64,000 nt of DNA from Hyphococcus sp. (GTDB lineage Bacteria; Pseudomonadota; Alphaproteobacteria; Caulobacterales; Parvularculaceae), in NCBI GenBank assembly GCA_013002535.1, contig JABDJK010000005.1, positions 1 to 64,000 of the forward strand, given 5' to 3'. The position numbers and the translations under genes were made by a program. This document shows positions 37,301-45,753 of the stretch, piece by piece (within the stretch, counting starts at the first letter, position 1; each line of letters starts with the position of its first letter). The notes beneath the pieces are model-generated. The model was not told the origin of the DNA and made no database searches. It saw nothing but the letters and a program-made list of their open reading frames with translations.

Positions 37301-37516
37301 GTTCTGGCAAATGACTCGGACCCGGATGCCGGAGATTTGCTGAGCGTCGACGGAATTCAATATGCCGAGCATGGCAGCGTTTTCGTTAATCCGGATGGAA
37401 CGATTACCTATACGCCCGATCCGAACTTCACTGGTACGGATGAATTTTGGTATTGGGTAGAAGATGACAACGCCAACATGACGAAAACCCACGTGCAGGT
37501 GACGGTAGATATCTAA
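34391..37516 (+). CDS. Large G8-domain, beta-helix surface protein with cadherin/tandem-95 repeats
   Basis: Probable exported or surface protein of 1041 residues. A basic N-terminal leader (Arg/Lys cluster about 40-52, then Leu/Ala-rich) precedes a Gly/Ala-rich linker. A cadherin-like/tandem-95 unit follows (about 117-195), then a His/Asp-rich stretch (about 197-218). The G8 domain (about 240-337) opens with Asn-Gly-Ser-Trp-Phe-Asp-Pro-Asn-Thr-Trp. A right-handed beta-helix region (about 470-835) and a C-terminal tandem-95 unit (about 950-1040) complete it. G8 plus beta-helix is the layout of animal CEMIP/TMEM2 hyaluronan-degrading proteins. Next to exopolysaccharide genes it may bind, trim or anchor the polymer. 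No standard signal peptide, RTX repeats or sorting tail is visible. The ATG at 34391 is preferred to 34310. Confidence 0.8.
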   Translation: MSVEYRSKQGAMTAGAVNIDKILQLSSGAEIGAPIKRGRRARKRRMKATAAKSGLLAPLLAAEGCKTLGKDDIDLGADAGGPAAGGVSAGGPAAGAGGAVGVQPATGSAQNDFFTGETNHTIELTVDDILANDDMISGGSLELVRVFDAVNGTVFFDGAIVQFVPAEDFAGNAHFSYEVRDENGELHIARVDFHIAGEGDHSDHGDDHGDHGGGQAHPDDPSKASEHMALLSLTPVSDATHIAVNNGSWFDPNTWASGEVPGEGAKVLISDGIKVTYDGESDVSLFTVRVDGMLEFSTTKDTFMEVDTFVVSPSGHLTIGTIDNPVHAGVEAVIQIADNGPIDTTWDTHLLSRGLISHGTIDIHGAEKDTFLKVAVDPMKGDVSITLEEVPDGWQVGDNLVLTGTHLPNLGTSQANAFDPETVTQDEELVITSIVGNTIHFDRALQYDHDGPRSDLKAYVANFTRNVKIQTENFDDVPVHQRGHVMLMHSDNIDVRYGEFLELGRTDKSVRAFDVDDLSSVESDSNVKGRYSLHIHRAGVSDLDDPAMLVGNAVWGSPGWGVTHHDSNAVIVDNAVYDAFGSAFVAETGNETGRWSHNIAIKSIGSSSGPKDGPDVVAFDNARGGSGFWFQGRTVDAVDNVAAGIPSGHGFVYMSRGQGFGTIKINPDDAPHAETLRYRNSAEIYQPAISSFVGNEAFAVERGLEVIKPGPKQGHDVRSVISDFTAWEVKIGAFLQYTAHYTFENLDISAARDPAIGAEYGFLLHTNSIDFVINGARIDGFDTGVQLDKNVFVSDFDGNFHYAFIDVEILNAVTPYANLDSGDRILSSASLADVPVTYTPNAGSIGDLAFTIDNTVNYLSGIKTDALGDIAVGDGWDRPEYNAQSLKIAIEQEGWWTLPDGRSVTVLEQFVADRLTGDLIKVANIAVFDPKIPPTDTPENYNGVFDFANSAPIGVADSATVARNGSVVIDVLANDSDPDAGDLLSVDGIQYAEHGSVFVNPDGTITYTPDPNFTGTDEFWYWVEDDNANMTKTHVQVTVDI
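34628..34676 (+). repeat. Two-copy 30-base in-frame tandem repeat
   Basis: A 19-base identical core occurs at 34628-34646 and 34658-34676, coding for two copies of a ten-residue Gly-Gly-Pro-Ala-Ala-Gly unit in the linker of the G8 protein. Such repeats commonly expand or contract by slippage. Confidence 0.7.
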
Positions 37517-38646
37517 GCATCGTCAAGGAATGGCTTCGCTGAAGCCGCCCATTCCTCACGCACTGATGGCGCTGTTTCTTGCAATAGTTTTTGCTCGCGA
37601 CGTTGTGAAAATTCTTCGTCCGACACCGTCTGTTGCAAGGCCCATACGGCTGCACCCCGAACGAGTTCGCTTTTGTCTTCTATCAAGGCGTCGATCACAT
37701 CCACAAAAGCGCGATCATTGGCGTTGCCGATTGCAATCAATACATTCCTGACAAAACGGTCCCTGCCAGTCCTTTTAATTGGAGATCCGGAGAAAAAACC
37801 CCGAAAGGTTTCGTCCGTCAACATAGCCAGATCGCGCAGCAACGGCCCTTTCAGATCTTCCCTCGGATGAAACGCCGCTTCTTTTGTGTGCTTGGCAAAC
37901 TTATTCCAGGGGCAAACTGCAAGGCAGTCATCGCAACCGTAAATTCTATTTCCGATAGCAGAACGGTATTCGCGGGGGATTGGCCTTTTATGCTCGATCG
38001 TTAAATACGAAATGCATTTGCGTGCATCGAGTTGGTAAGGCGCTGGAAAAGCGTCAGTTGGGCAAACGTCCAGACATCTGCGGCACGCGCCGCAGTGATC
38101 AGTTTCGTTTTCGTTTGATAATAACATTTTGGTTGTGAAGATAGCTCCGAGAAACAACCAGGATCCAAACTCACGTGAAACCAGATTTGTGTGTTTTCCC
38201 TGCCATCCGACCCCTGCGCTTTGGGCGAGCGGTTTTTCCATTACGGGCGCTGTATCAACAAATACTTTTACCTCGTCGCCGGTTTCTTCGTGGAACCATC
38301 GCGCCAGCCGTTTCAAACGCTTTTTTACGATGTCATGATAGTCCTTGTTGCGCGCATATACGGAAATGATTGCACGATCGTGTTGCGACAGGTTTTCCAT
38401 GGGGTCGATATCGGGTCCGTAATTCACGCCAACGGCGATTACGGATTTTGCGTCGCGCCAAAGCGCAGTTGGACCTTCGCGTTCTTTCACCCGCTGGGCG
38501 AGCCAATCCATGTCGCCATGAAAACCAGCGCTGACAAAATCATGCAGCCGGTCCGAAGTCTCTTGCGGCAATCGCGCCTCTGCAATGCCAATAGTGTCGA
38601 AACCCAATTCCAAGGCCTTGTGTTTGACCGCGTCCTCTAGCGTCAC
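37513..38646 (-). CDS. queG: Epoxyqueuosine reductase
   Basis: Last step of queuosine tRNA modification: cobalamin-dependent reduction of epoxyqueuosine at tRNA position 34. Two 4Fe-4S clusters are marked by Cys-Gly-Ala-Cys-Arg-Arg-Cys-Leu-Asp-Val-Cys-Pro and Cys-Asp-Asp-Cys-Leu-Ala-Val-Cys-Pro, with HEAT-like helices at the C-terminus. The start is GTG, 3 bases after the fzlA stop, so the two genes are coupled. Its stop overlaps that of the convergent G8 protein gene. Length 377 is normal. Confidence 0.95.
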   Translation of the reverse strand: MTLEDAVKHKALELGFDTIGIAEARLPQETSDRLHDFVSAGFHGDMDWLAQRVKEREGPTALWRDAKSVIAVGVNYGPDIDPMENLSQHDRAIISVYARNKDYHDIVKKRLKRLARWFHEETGDEVKVFVDTAPVMEKPLAQSAGVGWQGKHTNLVSREFGSWLFLGAIFTTKMLLSNENETDHCGACRRCLDVCPTDAFPAPYQLDARKCISYLTIEHKRPIPREYRSAIGNRIYGCDDCLAVCPWNKFAKHTKEAAFHPREDLKGPLLRDLAMLTDETFRGFFSGSPIKRTGRDRFVRNVLIAIGNANDRAFVDVIDALIEDKSELVRGAAVWALQQTVSDEEFSQRREQKLLQETAPSVREEWAASAKPFLDDA

Positions 38647-38649
38647 AAC

Positions 38650-39333
38650 TTAAAAATCCAAATCATTGTAATGAGCTGGCGGCGGTAGACCATCGACGCG
38701 GTCATTGAGAATGGGCCGAAAACTGGGACGCGATTTTATCTTCGCGTACCAGTCTTTTACGGATGCATATTTTTCCCATGGCACGGCATCGACATAGTCA
38801 AGTGATGAAAGATACGCGGCTGCCGAAAAGTCAGCGAGCGTCATAGTCTCACCGGCGATCCATGTGCGTTGATCAAACAACCAGGAAAAATAATCGAGGT
38901 GCCAATCAAGCGCTTCGATCCCCACCTTCAACAATTCGTAGTCAGGTTGCCCGCGGCGCATCATCCGTTTATCGATTTTCTCTGCGACAATGTTTTGTGA
39001 AACTTCGCGCTCAAATTTTCCAAGCATCCAAGCGCACAGTCGTCTCGCTTCCGCGCGCGCTGCCGACGTTGAGGGCATTAAAACGGTCGTGGAGTAGGCG
39101 TCCTCCAGGTATTCTGCGATAGGTATTGCTGGCGCAATTGATATTTGACCGCCGGTCGGCGGCTCATCAACCAATACAGGAATTTCGCCCGACGGATTGG
39201 CCGCAATTAACGCGCCGTCCTCATCGTTCCAAATAGCCTTTTCAACCTGCTGCGCTGGCAGGCCTTTTTCGGCTAACACCAGCCGAATGAACCGGCAAGC
39301 GGGGTCGGTGCGCATGTGAAAAAGCGTTCGCAT
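38650..39333 (-). CDS. fzlA: FzlA-type glutathione-S-transferase-fold cell-division protein
   Basis: Binds FtsZ and is needed for constriction in Caulobacter; it is GST-like in fold but not known as a detoxifying enzyme. The thioredoxin-like N-terminus has Asn-Pro-Ser-Gly-Glu-Ile-Pro-Val-Leu. The conserved C-terminal block includes Ser-Leu-Asp-Tyr, Lys-Ser-Arg-Pro-Ser-Phe-Arg-Pro and a terminal His-Tyr-Asn-Asp-Leu-Asp-Phe, which is diagnostic for FzlA. The fzlA-queG order is the one I recall from Caulobacter. Length 227. Confidence 0.88.
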   Translation of the reverse strand: MRTLFHMRTDPACRFIRLVLAEKGLPAQQVEKAIWNDEDGALIAANPSGEIPVLVDEPPTGGQISIAPAIPIAEYLEDAYSTTVLMPSTSAARAEARRLCAWMLGKFEREVSQNIVAEKIDKRMMRRGQPDYELLKVGIEALDWHLDYFSWLFDQRTWIAGETMTLADFSAAAYLSSLDYVDAVPWEKYASVKDWYAKIKSRPSFRPILNDRVDGLPPPAHYNDLDF

Positions 39334-39496
39334 TAAGCTTCGGAATTTCTCCAGACATCAACAAGCTAGCGCGTTATGGCTCAAATTTCCAAGCCTCTTC
39401 GACGTTAGCGTGGTTAACGGCAGGTCATTTGCAGTTCTTTCGTTAACGATTTCCGGGCTGATCCGGAATGGCACATTAGTTCTGCGGGGCGGATCA

Positions 39497-41125
39497 ATGA
39501 GCGGCAAAGAAACGACCATTGAAGATTTTGAAGAGTTCGGCTGGCGCCGGACCGCGCCATTTGCGCGGCGCGCCGTAATGACGCTTTTTTCCTGGCAGCA
39601 ACCCGGATGGACATTTCTTTGGGCCGTCGCAGCCGGGCTGGTTTTTTGCGCCTTTGCTTTTATGGCGCCGGCCCTGTTAAGCGTTTCGCCGACAGTTGAT
39701 CTGATTGCTCCAATCGCCACCGCGCGCGCGATCACTGGCGGCGAAGCAATGCTCGTCGATCAGCAATCGCCGTTTTATTTGTTTTTGATCATGGGCGCCG
39801 ATTATTTTGCGGACTCGCCGGGGCGCATACATCTGGTCGCAAAGGCGTTTAGTGCTCTGATCGTTGCCTATTCACTTTCACACATCGCATCGTCCCGTTT
39901 GCCAATAATTCAGACAGTATTGATTTCCGCCGCTTTCGCCGCATATGTCGCAGCTCCATTCGCCGGTCCGGCTGAATTCGGCCTTGCGTTGCTGCTCGTT
40001 TGTTCGCTTTGCTTTGTATCTGCAAGCGCCGATAATAGCGCAAAACGTGCTCGCGGTGAGGGGCTGCTCGCCGGCGCCTTGTTATATTCATTGTGGATAT
40101 TGAGCCCGGTATTTTCGCTCGCGGGCTTTTTGGTTTTGTCGGCATGTCCGTTTCTTTCAGGCCGCAGTGGCCTTACCCGATACGCAACAACGCTTATTGC
40201 ATTTGCAGTGTTGGCCGGGGTTTGTGAATACTTCGCGCCGGGAATAAATCTGGCGCGTGCATCGGCGGCATCCGGGGTTTTGACAATGGATGCGACTTTC
40301 AGCAATCGTGAAACAGCAATTGGTCTCAGCGGTATCGCCATGAGCACGATCGTCATCATCGCCGCGACGGTTGTTTTCGGCGGCCGTGAGCATGCCCGCG
40401 GATGGATCGCGGCCTTTGCGCTGGGCGTCGTTGCGTTTGTCGCCGCTCGGTTGGCTGGGGCGAATGTGCTGCCGGTATTCATTATCGTTGCGGCGATCAC
40501 ATGCTTTTCAGTATCTTCACCATTTTATGACGGCTTATTCAGCAATCATGACCGCGCCAGCGTTGCGACGGCGCTGACGGCTTCATCGCTGACTTGCTTT
40601 TGGACGGTGGCGATTATCATCAACGCATTCGGGCAATTTTCGCTGCAGCGCCAGGTTGCAGAAGACACGCCGGAAAACATCAAGTCTGAACTTGCGCTTG
40701 TTCAACCGGGCGGGCCTACGATTGCACGCTGGGTCGAAGAGGGGCGTTTCACAACACCCGAGGCGCGAGAGTATTTCGCGCTCGCGCCAATCGATCAGTC
40801 GGTCATGCTTCTGGAGGCCGCAAGCCGCGCGAAAACAATCTCTGAGCAAGGTCTGGAAGTCGCAATTTTAACAGGCGCTGATACTGCCTGTATATTGACG
40901 AATGCCCGCAGCTGTCGTGCAAATGGCGCACAAGCTGCTGCTGGGGCCAAAGTCGTTTTTGTGCCGCGTCTGGATCTCGATCCCGCAACGGCGGAAACGA
41001 AGGATAAAGCCGAAGCTTTGCTTTACACAGAATTTGAATTGATTGAGCGCAGCGCACTTTGGGAAATCTGGGTGCGGCGGGGCGTCACCATTCCAGCAAA
41101 TTTCTGGAGCGGCGCTCAAGGATAA
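39497..41125 (+). CDS. Multi-pass membrane protein of unknown function
   Basis: About ten hydrophobic segments over residues 35-385 and a soluble C-terminal domain of about 150 residues. A loop after the first helix contains Asp-Gln-Gln-Ser-Pro-Phe-Tyr-Leu, reminiscent of the first loop of GT-C (ArnT/PMT-like) glycosyltransferases. The match is too weak for a firm call. The ATG at 39497, preceded by GGCGGA, is preferred to 39410. It stands alone on the plus strand, converging on cysQ with a 3-base gap. Length 542. A role in cell-envelope sugar transfer is only a guess. Confidence 0.7.
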   Translation: MSGKETTIEDFEEFGWRRTAPFARRAVMTLFSWQQPGWTFLWAVAAGLVFCAFAFMAPALLSVSPTVDLIAPIATARAITGGEAMLVDQQSPFYLFLIMGADYFADSPGRIHLVAKAFSALIVAYSLSHIASSRLPIIQTVLISAAFAAYVAAPFAGPAEFGLALLLVCSLCFVSASADNSAKRARGEGLLAGALLYSLWILSPVFSLAGFLVLSACPFLSGRSGLTRYATTLIAFAVLAGVCEYFAPGINLARASAASGVLTMDATFSNRETAIGLSGIAMSTIVIIAATVVFGGREHARGWIAAFALGVVAFVAARLAGANVLPVFIIVAAITCFSVSSPFYDGLFSNHDRASVATALTASSLTCFWTVAIIINAFGQFSLQRQVAEDTPENIKSELALVQPGGPTIARWVEEGRFTTPEAREYFALAPIDQSVMLLEAASRAKTISEQGLEVAILTGADTACILTNARSCRANGAQAAAGAKVVFVPRLDLDPATAETKDKAEALLYTEFELIERSALWEIWVRRGVTIPANFWSGAQG

Positions 41126-41128
41126 AAT

Positions 41129-41947
41129 TTACGGCGCAGCGCGCATCGGCGTTCTACCCCACGCAATGAAAAATGGATTGTCGTATCCGCGGGATATCTT
41201 GCGATAGGTCAATTGATCACCATACGGATGTATCTGAACGCAGCCGCCGGCCGCTTCAAGAACTGCCTGGCCAGCCCCGGTGTCCCATTCCATTGTTCGA
41301 CCGAGCCTTGGGTAGACATCTGCTTTGCCCTCGGCGAGAAGGCAAAATTTCAATGATGACCCCGCCGCGGCAAAATCCTTAACCTCCAATTTTTCCAGAA
41401 ATTCGTCCGTTTCGGGAGAACGGTGAGAGCGGCTTGCAACGGCCGTCAGACCATTTTCCGGTATATTTCTCGTTGCAATGGGAGATCGCTCTTCGAGCGT
41501 GAAATCCACAGTTGAATTTGCTTTCCATGCGCCGGCGCCAGTGCGGCCAGCGTACAGCACGTTGATCGCTGGCGCATAAACAACGCCGCTGATCGGCCGC
41601 TCTTTCTCGATGAGCGCAATATTTACTGTGAACTCGCCGGTCTTGTTGATAAATTCCTTGGTGCCATCGAGGGGATCAACAAGAAAGAATAAGTCGCCCA
41701 ATTCGGGTATATTCCCCTCCGAGGCGCATTCTTCCGCGAGAATCGGTATTCCCGGCGCCAATCGCGCCAGTTCGGATAAAATGATCTTTTCGGCTGCGCG
41801 ATCCGCGTCCGTTACCGGCGAATTGTCGGCTTTGCTTGTGACTTCCGCGCCATTCTCATAAAAATTCATGATGCAACGGCCAGCCAAGAGAGCGATTTTG
41901 GCCAATTCGTCAGTAAATTCGTCGGTAAGATAAGTTTCGCGGTTCAT
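41129..41947 (-). CDS. cysQ: 3'(2'),5'-bisphosphate nucleotidase
   Basis: Removes the 3'-phosphate from PAP formed in sulfate assimilation and by sulfotransferases. The Mg-dependent inositol-monophosphatase fold is shown by Asp-Pro-Leu-Asp-Gly-Thr-Lys-Glu-Phe and by Trp-Asp-Thr-Gly-Ala-Gly-Gln-Ala. The ATG at 41947 is used; the frame opens at a TTG at 41983. Length 272. The sulfotransferase at 55.9 kb would generate its substrate, though CysQ is also a general housekeeping enzyme. Confidence 0.93.
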   Translation of the reverse strand: MNRETYLTDEFTDELAKIALLAGRCIMNFYENGAEVTSKADNSPVTDADRAAEKIILSELARLAPGIPILAEECASEGNIPELGDLFFLVDPLDGTKEFINKTGEFTVNIALIEKERPISGVVYAPAINVLYAGRTGAGAWKANSTVDFTLEERSPIATRNIPENGLTAVASRSHRSPETDEFLEKLEVKDFAAAGSSLKFCLLAEGKADVYPRLGRTMEWDTGAGQAVLEAAGGCVQIHPYGDQLTYRKISRGYDNPFFIAWGRTPMRAAP

Positions 41948-42001
41948 TTTGCCGGGAATGGCCGACAATTTACGATTTTTCAAGGGGAAACTTAGCTTGC
42001 T

Positions 42002-42226
42002 CTAGCGGAACGCAACGACCGTGAATGCGGCTGTTTGCTTCGATGCCAGGCCGGCGGCCGGGATTATTTCCTGAATGATCCATCCTTCTTCTGCGAGGGC
42101 GTTTAATCGCTCCTGCAGGGCTGCTGCCGCGGCTCTACCGTAATCGCGCTCATCGGCGAACAGACCAATGGGCCGCCGCGGCGCATCGCGCCAAGTCACA
42201 TGAAACGTCGCAAATTGTTTCGACAT
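42002..42226 (-). CDS. Small conserved-looking hypothetical protein
   Basis: A 74-residue soluble protein with predicted beta-alpha-beta character: an N-terminal strand, an Ala/Leu/Glu helix about residues 28-44, then Gly-Trp-Ile-Ile-Gln-Glu and a C-terminal strand. The pattern recalls small DUF4177-type proteins, but I cannot name the family. The ATG at 42226 is chosen because the upstream extension reads like intergenic sequence. It is 54 bases upstream of cysQ on the same strand and may share its transcript. Confidence 0.55.
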   Translation of the reverse strand: MSKQFATFHVTWRDAPRRPIGLFADERDYGRAAAAALQERLNALAEEGWIIQEIIPAAGLASKQTAAFTVVAFR

Positions 42227-42415
42227 GGGACAAAAATCCGGTTTTTCGGCGCTTAAATTGCTAATCAACACTTAATAGGCAATTCCCACACCGAAATGCC
42301 ATAAATCTTTCATGAGCAAAGGCTACGGCTATGGCTGAAAATGCTTGTAATTGTTACGAATTATTTGGTATCGCGCGGTTAAGGTTATTGCTTGGCTGAC
42401 CTGCGTGAAGGGTAC

Positions 42416-43873
42416 ATGGTGAACGTTGAAGCGAAAGCGACTGACGAATTTTCGCGGGATGGGGTCCGCAAGCGCTCGTCTGTGACGCGCGCGCTTTTTG
42501 GCGATGTCCTACAGCTCGTCGATTTTGCTTTATTGATCGCTTCTTCCGTACTCGTTGCATATGTTTATCATCGCTTTGCGCTGGGGTCTGAATTCGACTT
42601 TCAGAAATATGCCGCAGCAGGAATAGTTGGCGCCACCGGACTGACAGCGTTGTTGCGCCGTGACGGGTATTATGAATTTGACCAGGTGATGTCTCAGGCA
42701 GGCGCGATACGCGCCATTGCGTCGAGATGGATTCTCGTGGTCTTGGGACTTCTGGCGTTTGTTTTCGCGCTGAAGATTTCTGACAATTTTTCGCGTGTAT
42801 GGTTGTTTACTTGGTCTGTCTCAGCTGTTTCTCTTGTCTTGGCGGCGCATGCGATTGCGGCTGCGTGGGGACGCCGCCTGAGCCGCGACGGCGGCCTGTT
42901 CTCCCGTAGGATTGCTGTTGTCGGGGCAACTGATTTAGCCGAAAAATTTGCGCAGCACGTCGGGTCGCCTGACAATGGCATCTACGTCGTTGGCATTTAT
43001 TCGGCTGGATTACCCAACAATGGTGATGATCTCTATGATTGCGTCAAAGGCGATTTGAATGATTTGGCGATTGCGGCGCGGGCCGGCGAGATTGACGATA
43101 TTGTGGTTACGGCGCCGCGCACCTCGCCAGAAAATATGGAACAATTGCTGCGGCGATTGTCGATATTGCCGGTGTCAATTTCGCTATGCGCAAATGTCCA
43201 TTGGCTGGATCATACTGGCGGCGCTGTCGCAAATGTTGGCGGGGCGAAGGTCTTGTCGCTCTATCGCCGACCGCTCGAGGGCTGGGGCGGTGTTTTAAAA
43301 AATGCGGAAGACTTTGTGTTAGGCGCGATTGCGCTGGTGATCGCGTCGCCGGTGCTGTTGACGATTGCCTTAGCCATCAAATTACAGGGCAAGGGCCCAA
43401 TATTATTTGCTCAGCAAAGGCATGGCTTTAACAATGCTGTGTTTAGAATTTACAAATTTCGGACCATGACTGTCGCGGAAGACGGCGATATAGTCACGCA
43501 AGCAAGTGAGGGTGATGCTCGCATAACGCCCCTCGGAAAATTCCTTCGCCGTTACAGCCTCGATGAATTGCCGCAATTAATAAATGTGGTTCGCGGAGAA
43601 ATGTCGCTCGTCGGCCCTAGACCGCATGCGTTAGCGCACAATCACCAATATGCACTCGCAATCAAAAATTACTCTGGGCGCCATAAAGTCAAACCAGGCA
43701 TCACGGGATGGGCGCAGGTGAACGGTTTGCGCGGCGAAACGTCAGAAAATGAACTGATGGAACAGCGTGTTCAGTATGATCTCTCTTATATTGACAATTG
43801 GTCGATTTGGTTTGATCTCAAAATATTGCTGCTTACCGTATGGGCGGTGCTTTATCCGAAAAACGCCGTTTGA
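42416..43873 (+). CDS. Undecaprenyl-phosphate sugar phosphotransferase (WcaJ/ExoY type)
   Basis: Initiates exopolysaccharide repeat-unit synthesis by moving a sugar-1-phosphate, often glucose, to undecaprenyl phosphate. Four to five N-terminal membrane helices lead into a CoA-binding-like Rossmann region and then the bacterial sugar-transferase domain. That domain shows Lys-Phe-Arg-Thr-Met, Asp-Glu-Leu-Pro-Gln and Ser-Leu-Val-Gly-Pro-Arg-Pro. The ATG at 42416 has GAAGGG 4 bases upstream; a TTG at 42392 is less likely. A strong terminator overlaps its stop. It lies about 9 kb from the main polysaccharide run. Length 485. Confidence 0.92.
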   Translation: MVNVEAKATDEFSRDGVRKRSSVTRALFGDVLQLVDFALLIASSVLVAYVYHRFALGSEFDFQKYAAAGIVGATGLTALLRRDGYYEFDQVMSQAGAIRAIASRWILVVLGLLAFVFALKISDNFSRVWLFTWSVSAVSLVLAAHAIAAAWGRRLSRDGGLFSRRIAVVGATDLAEKFAQHVGSPDNGIYVVGIYSAGLPNNGDDLYDCVKGDLNDLAIAARAGEIDDIVVTAPRTSPENMEQLLRRLSILPVSISLCANVHWLDHTGGAVANVGGAKVLSLYRRPLEGWGGVLKNAEDFVLGAIALVIASPVLLTIALAIKLQGKGPILFAQQRHGFNNAVFRIYKFRTMTVAEDGDIVTQASEGDARITPLGKFLRRYSLDELPQLINVVRGEMSLVGPRPHALAHNHQYALAIKNYSGRHKVKPGITGWAQVNGLRGETSENELMEQRVQYDLSYIDNWSIWFDLKILLLTVWAVLYPKNAV

Positions 43874-43888
43874 TTTGACGGCGTTTTT
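43859..43888 (+). terminator. Rho-independent terminator overlapping a stop codon
   Basis: A perfect 11-base stem (AAAAACGCCGT / ACGGCGTTTTT) with an 8-base loop that includes the TGA of the sugar transferase gene, ending in five T. It separates this gene from ugd. Confidence 0.9.
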
Positions 43889-43927
43889 CAATATATCCGA
43901 ACATGAAACCTGAAGCGGGACTTTTCT

Positions 43928-45229
43928 ATGCGCGTAACAATGATCGGAACTGGCTATGTTGGCTTGGTGTCGGGAGCATGTTTTGCTGATTTCGGCCATG
44001 ACGTCGTTTGCGTCGATAAAGATGAATCCAAAATTGACCTGCTCGAAAACGGGAAGATTCCGATTTACGAGCCGGGGCTTGAGGCGCTGGTCGCCGAAAA
44101 TGTGAAAGCTGGGCGACTATCATTTAGCCGCGATCTTGAGGCCTCGGCGCCAAATTCTGATGCAGTTTTTATCGCCGTCGGCACGCCGTCCCGCCGGGGC
44201 GATGGATTCGCTGATCTTTCATACGTCTATAAAGCCGCAGAAGAATTGGCTGGCGTCATTGAAGGCTTCACGGTGGTCGTTACGAAATCGACTGTCCCTG
44301 TCGGCACCGGCGCTGAAGTTGACGCGATTATACGCAAGGCGCGGCCTGATGCAGACATATCTGTTGTTTCAAATCCTGAATTTTTACGTGAAGGCGCCGC
44401 AATCGATGATTTCAAACGTCCGGACCGCGTCGTTGTCGGCGTCGAAGATGATCGTGCTGTAAAAGTGATGCGTGAACTCTATCGCCCACTTTATCTTAAC
44501 GAGACGCCGATCGTATTTACCAATCGCGCGACATCCGAGTTGATCAAATATGCAGCCAATGCATTCCTTGCGACGAAAATAACGTTCATCAATGAGATGG
44601 CGGATCTTTGCGAGGCCGTTGGCGCGAATGTGCAGGAGGTTGCGCGCGGCATTGGCCTGGATGGCCGCATAGGCGGAAAATTTTTGCATGCCGGACCCGG
44701 ATATGGCGGATCATGCTTCCCAAAAGATACATTGGCGCTTGTTCGGACAGCACAAACCAACGGGGCGCCGACAAAGATCGTCGAGGCAGTTGTTGAAATA
44801 AATGATGCGCGCAAAAAGAAAATGGCGGAACGCGTCATTGCGGCTTGCGGCGGTTCCGTTCAGGGTAAGAAAATTGGTGTGCTGGGGCTTACATTCAAGC
44901 CGAACACGGACGACATGCGCGACGCGCCATCGTTAGATATTCTGCCCGCCCTGACGGAAGCTGGCGCGGAGATTAACGCATACGACCCAGCCGGGATGCA
45001 AGAAGCAAAAGAAATGCTGAATGGAATTTCTTTTTGTGACGGCCCTTATGCAGCGATCGAAGGAGCGGATGCAATGGTCATCATCACAGAGTGGGATGAA
45101 TTCCGTGCGCTGGACCTTGGTCGTGTGAAAGAGATTATGAAAACGCCAATCCTGGTCGATTTACGCAATATTTATCAGCCGGAAGAAATGGCCGAACAAG
45201 GCGTGCAGTATTATTCGATTGGCCGTTAA
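43928..45229 (+). CDS. ugd: UDP-glucose 6-dehydrogenase
   Basis: NAD-dependent four-electron oxidation of UDP-glucose to UDP-glucuronate, supplying uronic acid for polysaccharide. The Rossmann start Gly-Thr-Gly-Tyr-Val-Gly-Leu is at residues 7-13, and the catalytic cysteine lies in Gly-Pro-Gly-Tyr-Gly-Gly-Ser-Cys-Phe-Pro-Lys-Asp. The C-terminal UDP-binding domain contains Phe-Lys-Pro-Asn-Thr-Asp-Asp. Length 433. It is separated from the sugar transferase by a terminator and so has its own promoter. Confidence 0.95.
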   Translation: MRVTMIGTGYVGLVSGACFADFGHDVVCVDKDESKIDLLENGKIPIYEPGLEALVAENVKAGRLSFSRDLEASAPNSDAVFIAVGTPSRRGDGFADLSYVYKAAEELAGVIEGFTVVVTKSTVPVGTGAEVDAIIRKARPDADISVVSNPEFLREGAAIDDFKRPDRVVVGVEDDRAVKVMRELYRPLYLNETPIVFTNRATSELIKYAANAFLATKITFINEMADLCEAVGANVQEVARGIGLDGRIGGKFLHAGPGYGGSCFPKDTLALVRTAQTNGAPTKIVEAVVEINDARKKKMAERVIAACGGSVQGKKIGVLGLTFKPNTDDMRDAPSLDILPALTEAGAEINAYDPAGMQEAKEMLNGISFCDGPYAAIEGADAMVIITEWDEFRALDLGRVKEIMKTPILVDLRNIYQPEEMAEQGVQYYSIGR

Positions 45230-45243
45230 ATTCGGACCGGCCG

Positions 45244-45753
45244 TCACGCCGCGCGTAATTTTTTCAAGATGGACGATGACTTTTTGCCTGAACGCTCCGG
45301 GGCAGAAATATTCAACTGTGCACGCTCGAGGATATCGGCTGTCAACATTGGCGCTTCCCGGCGAAAGCGCGTCTTTCCCTCATCATCAACAAAGATAATG
45401 TAAAAGCCCTCATCGGCGTTGAGTGCATGTCGCAGAAGCGATGGGTCGAGCCAATCCATCAGTTCGCCGTTTTTTCGCGGCGTGTCCTCGCCATATACTT
45501 CCATGATTGTGATGTCTTCGCGAATAAACGCTGGAATTGCCGGTTTCAACAAGCGCCGTTGCATTCGGCATGCGGAATGGTTTGCGTTTGGACCGATTAG
45601 AAACAGTGTGTTGCGGGGGGAAAACTTGTTGACCTGATTCACGTCGCGTAAGTTTGCGCCAAGTTCTGGCAACAAATTTGGCCGGAACGATGCGACCGCG
45701 GCGACAGACCCAAAAATCAGACAGGTCGCAATTATCAAAAATGTGACACCCAT
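45244..45753 (-). CDS. DUF4174 domain protein, exported
   Basis: A hydrophobic N-terminal segment (about residues 1-22) acts as signal or anchor. The rest is a thioredoxin-like DUF4174 domain with Leu-Phe-Leu-Ile-Gly-Pro and the late Gly-Phe-Tyr-Ile-Ile-Phe-Val-Asp-Asp-Glu-Gly-Lys strand. The domain has no established function. Length 169. It converges on ugd with a 14-base gap; its promoter must lie in 45754-45975. Confidence 0.75.
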   Translation of the reverse strand: MGVTFLIIATCLIFGSVAAVASFRPNLLPELGANLRDVNQVNKFSPRNTLFLIGPNANHSACRMQRRLLKPAIPAFIREDITIMEVYGEDTPRKNGELMDWLDPSLLRHALNADEGFYIIFVDDEGKTRFRREAPMLTADILERAQLNISAPERSGKKSSSILKKLRAA

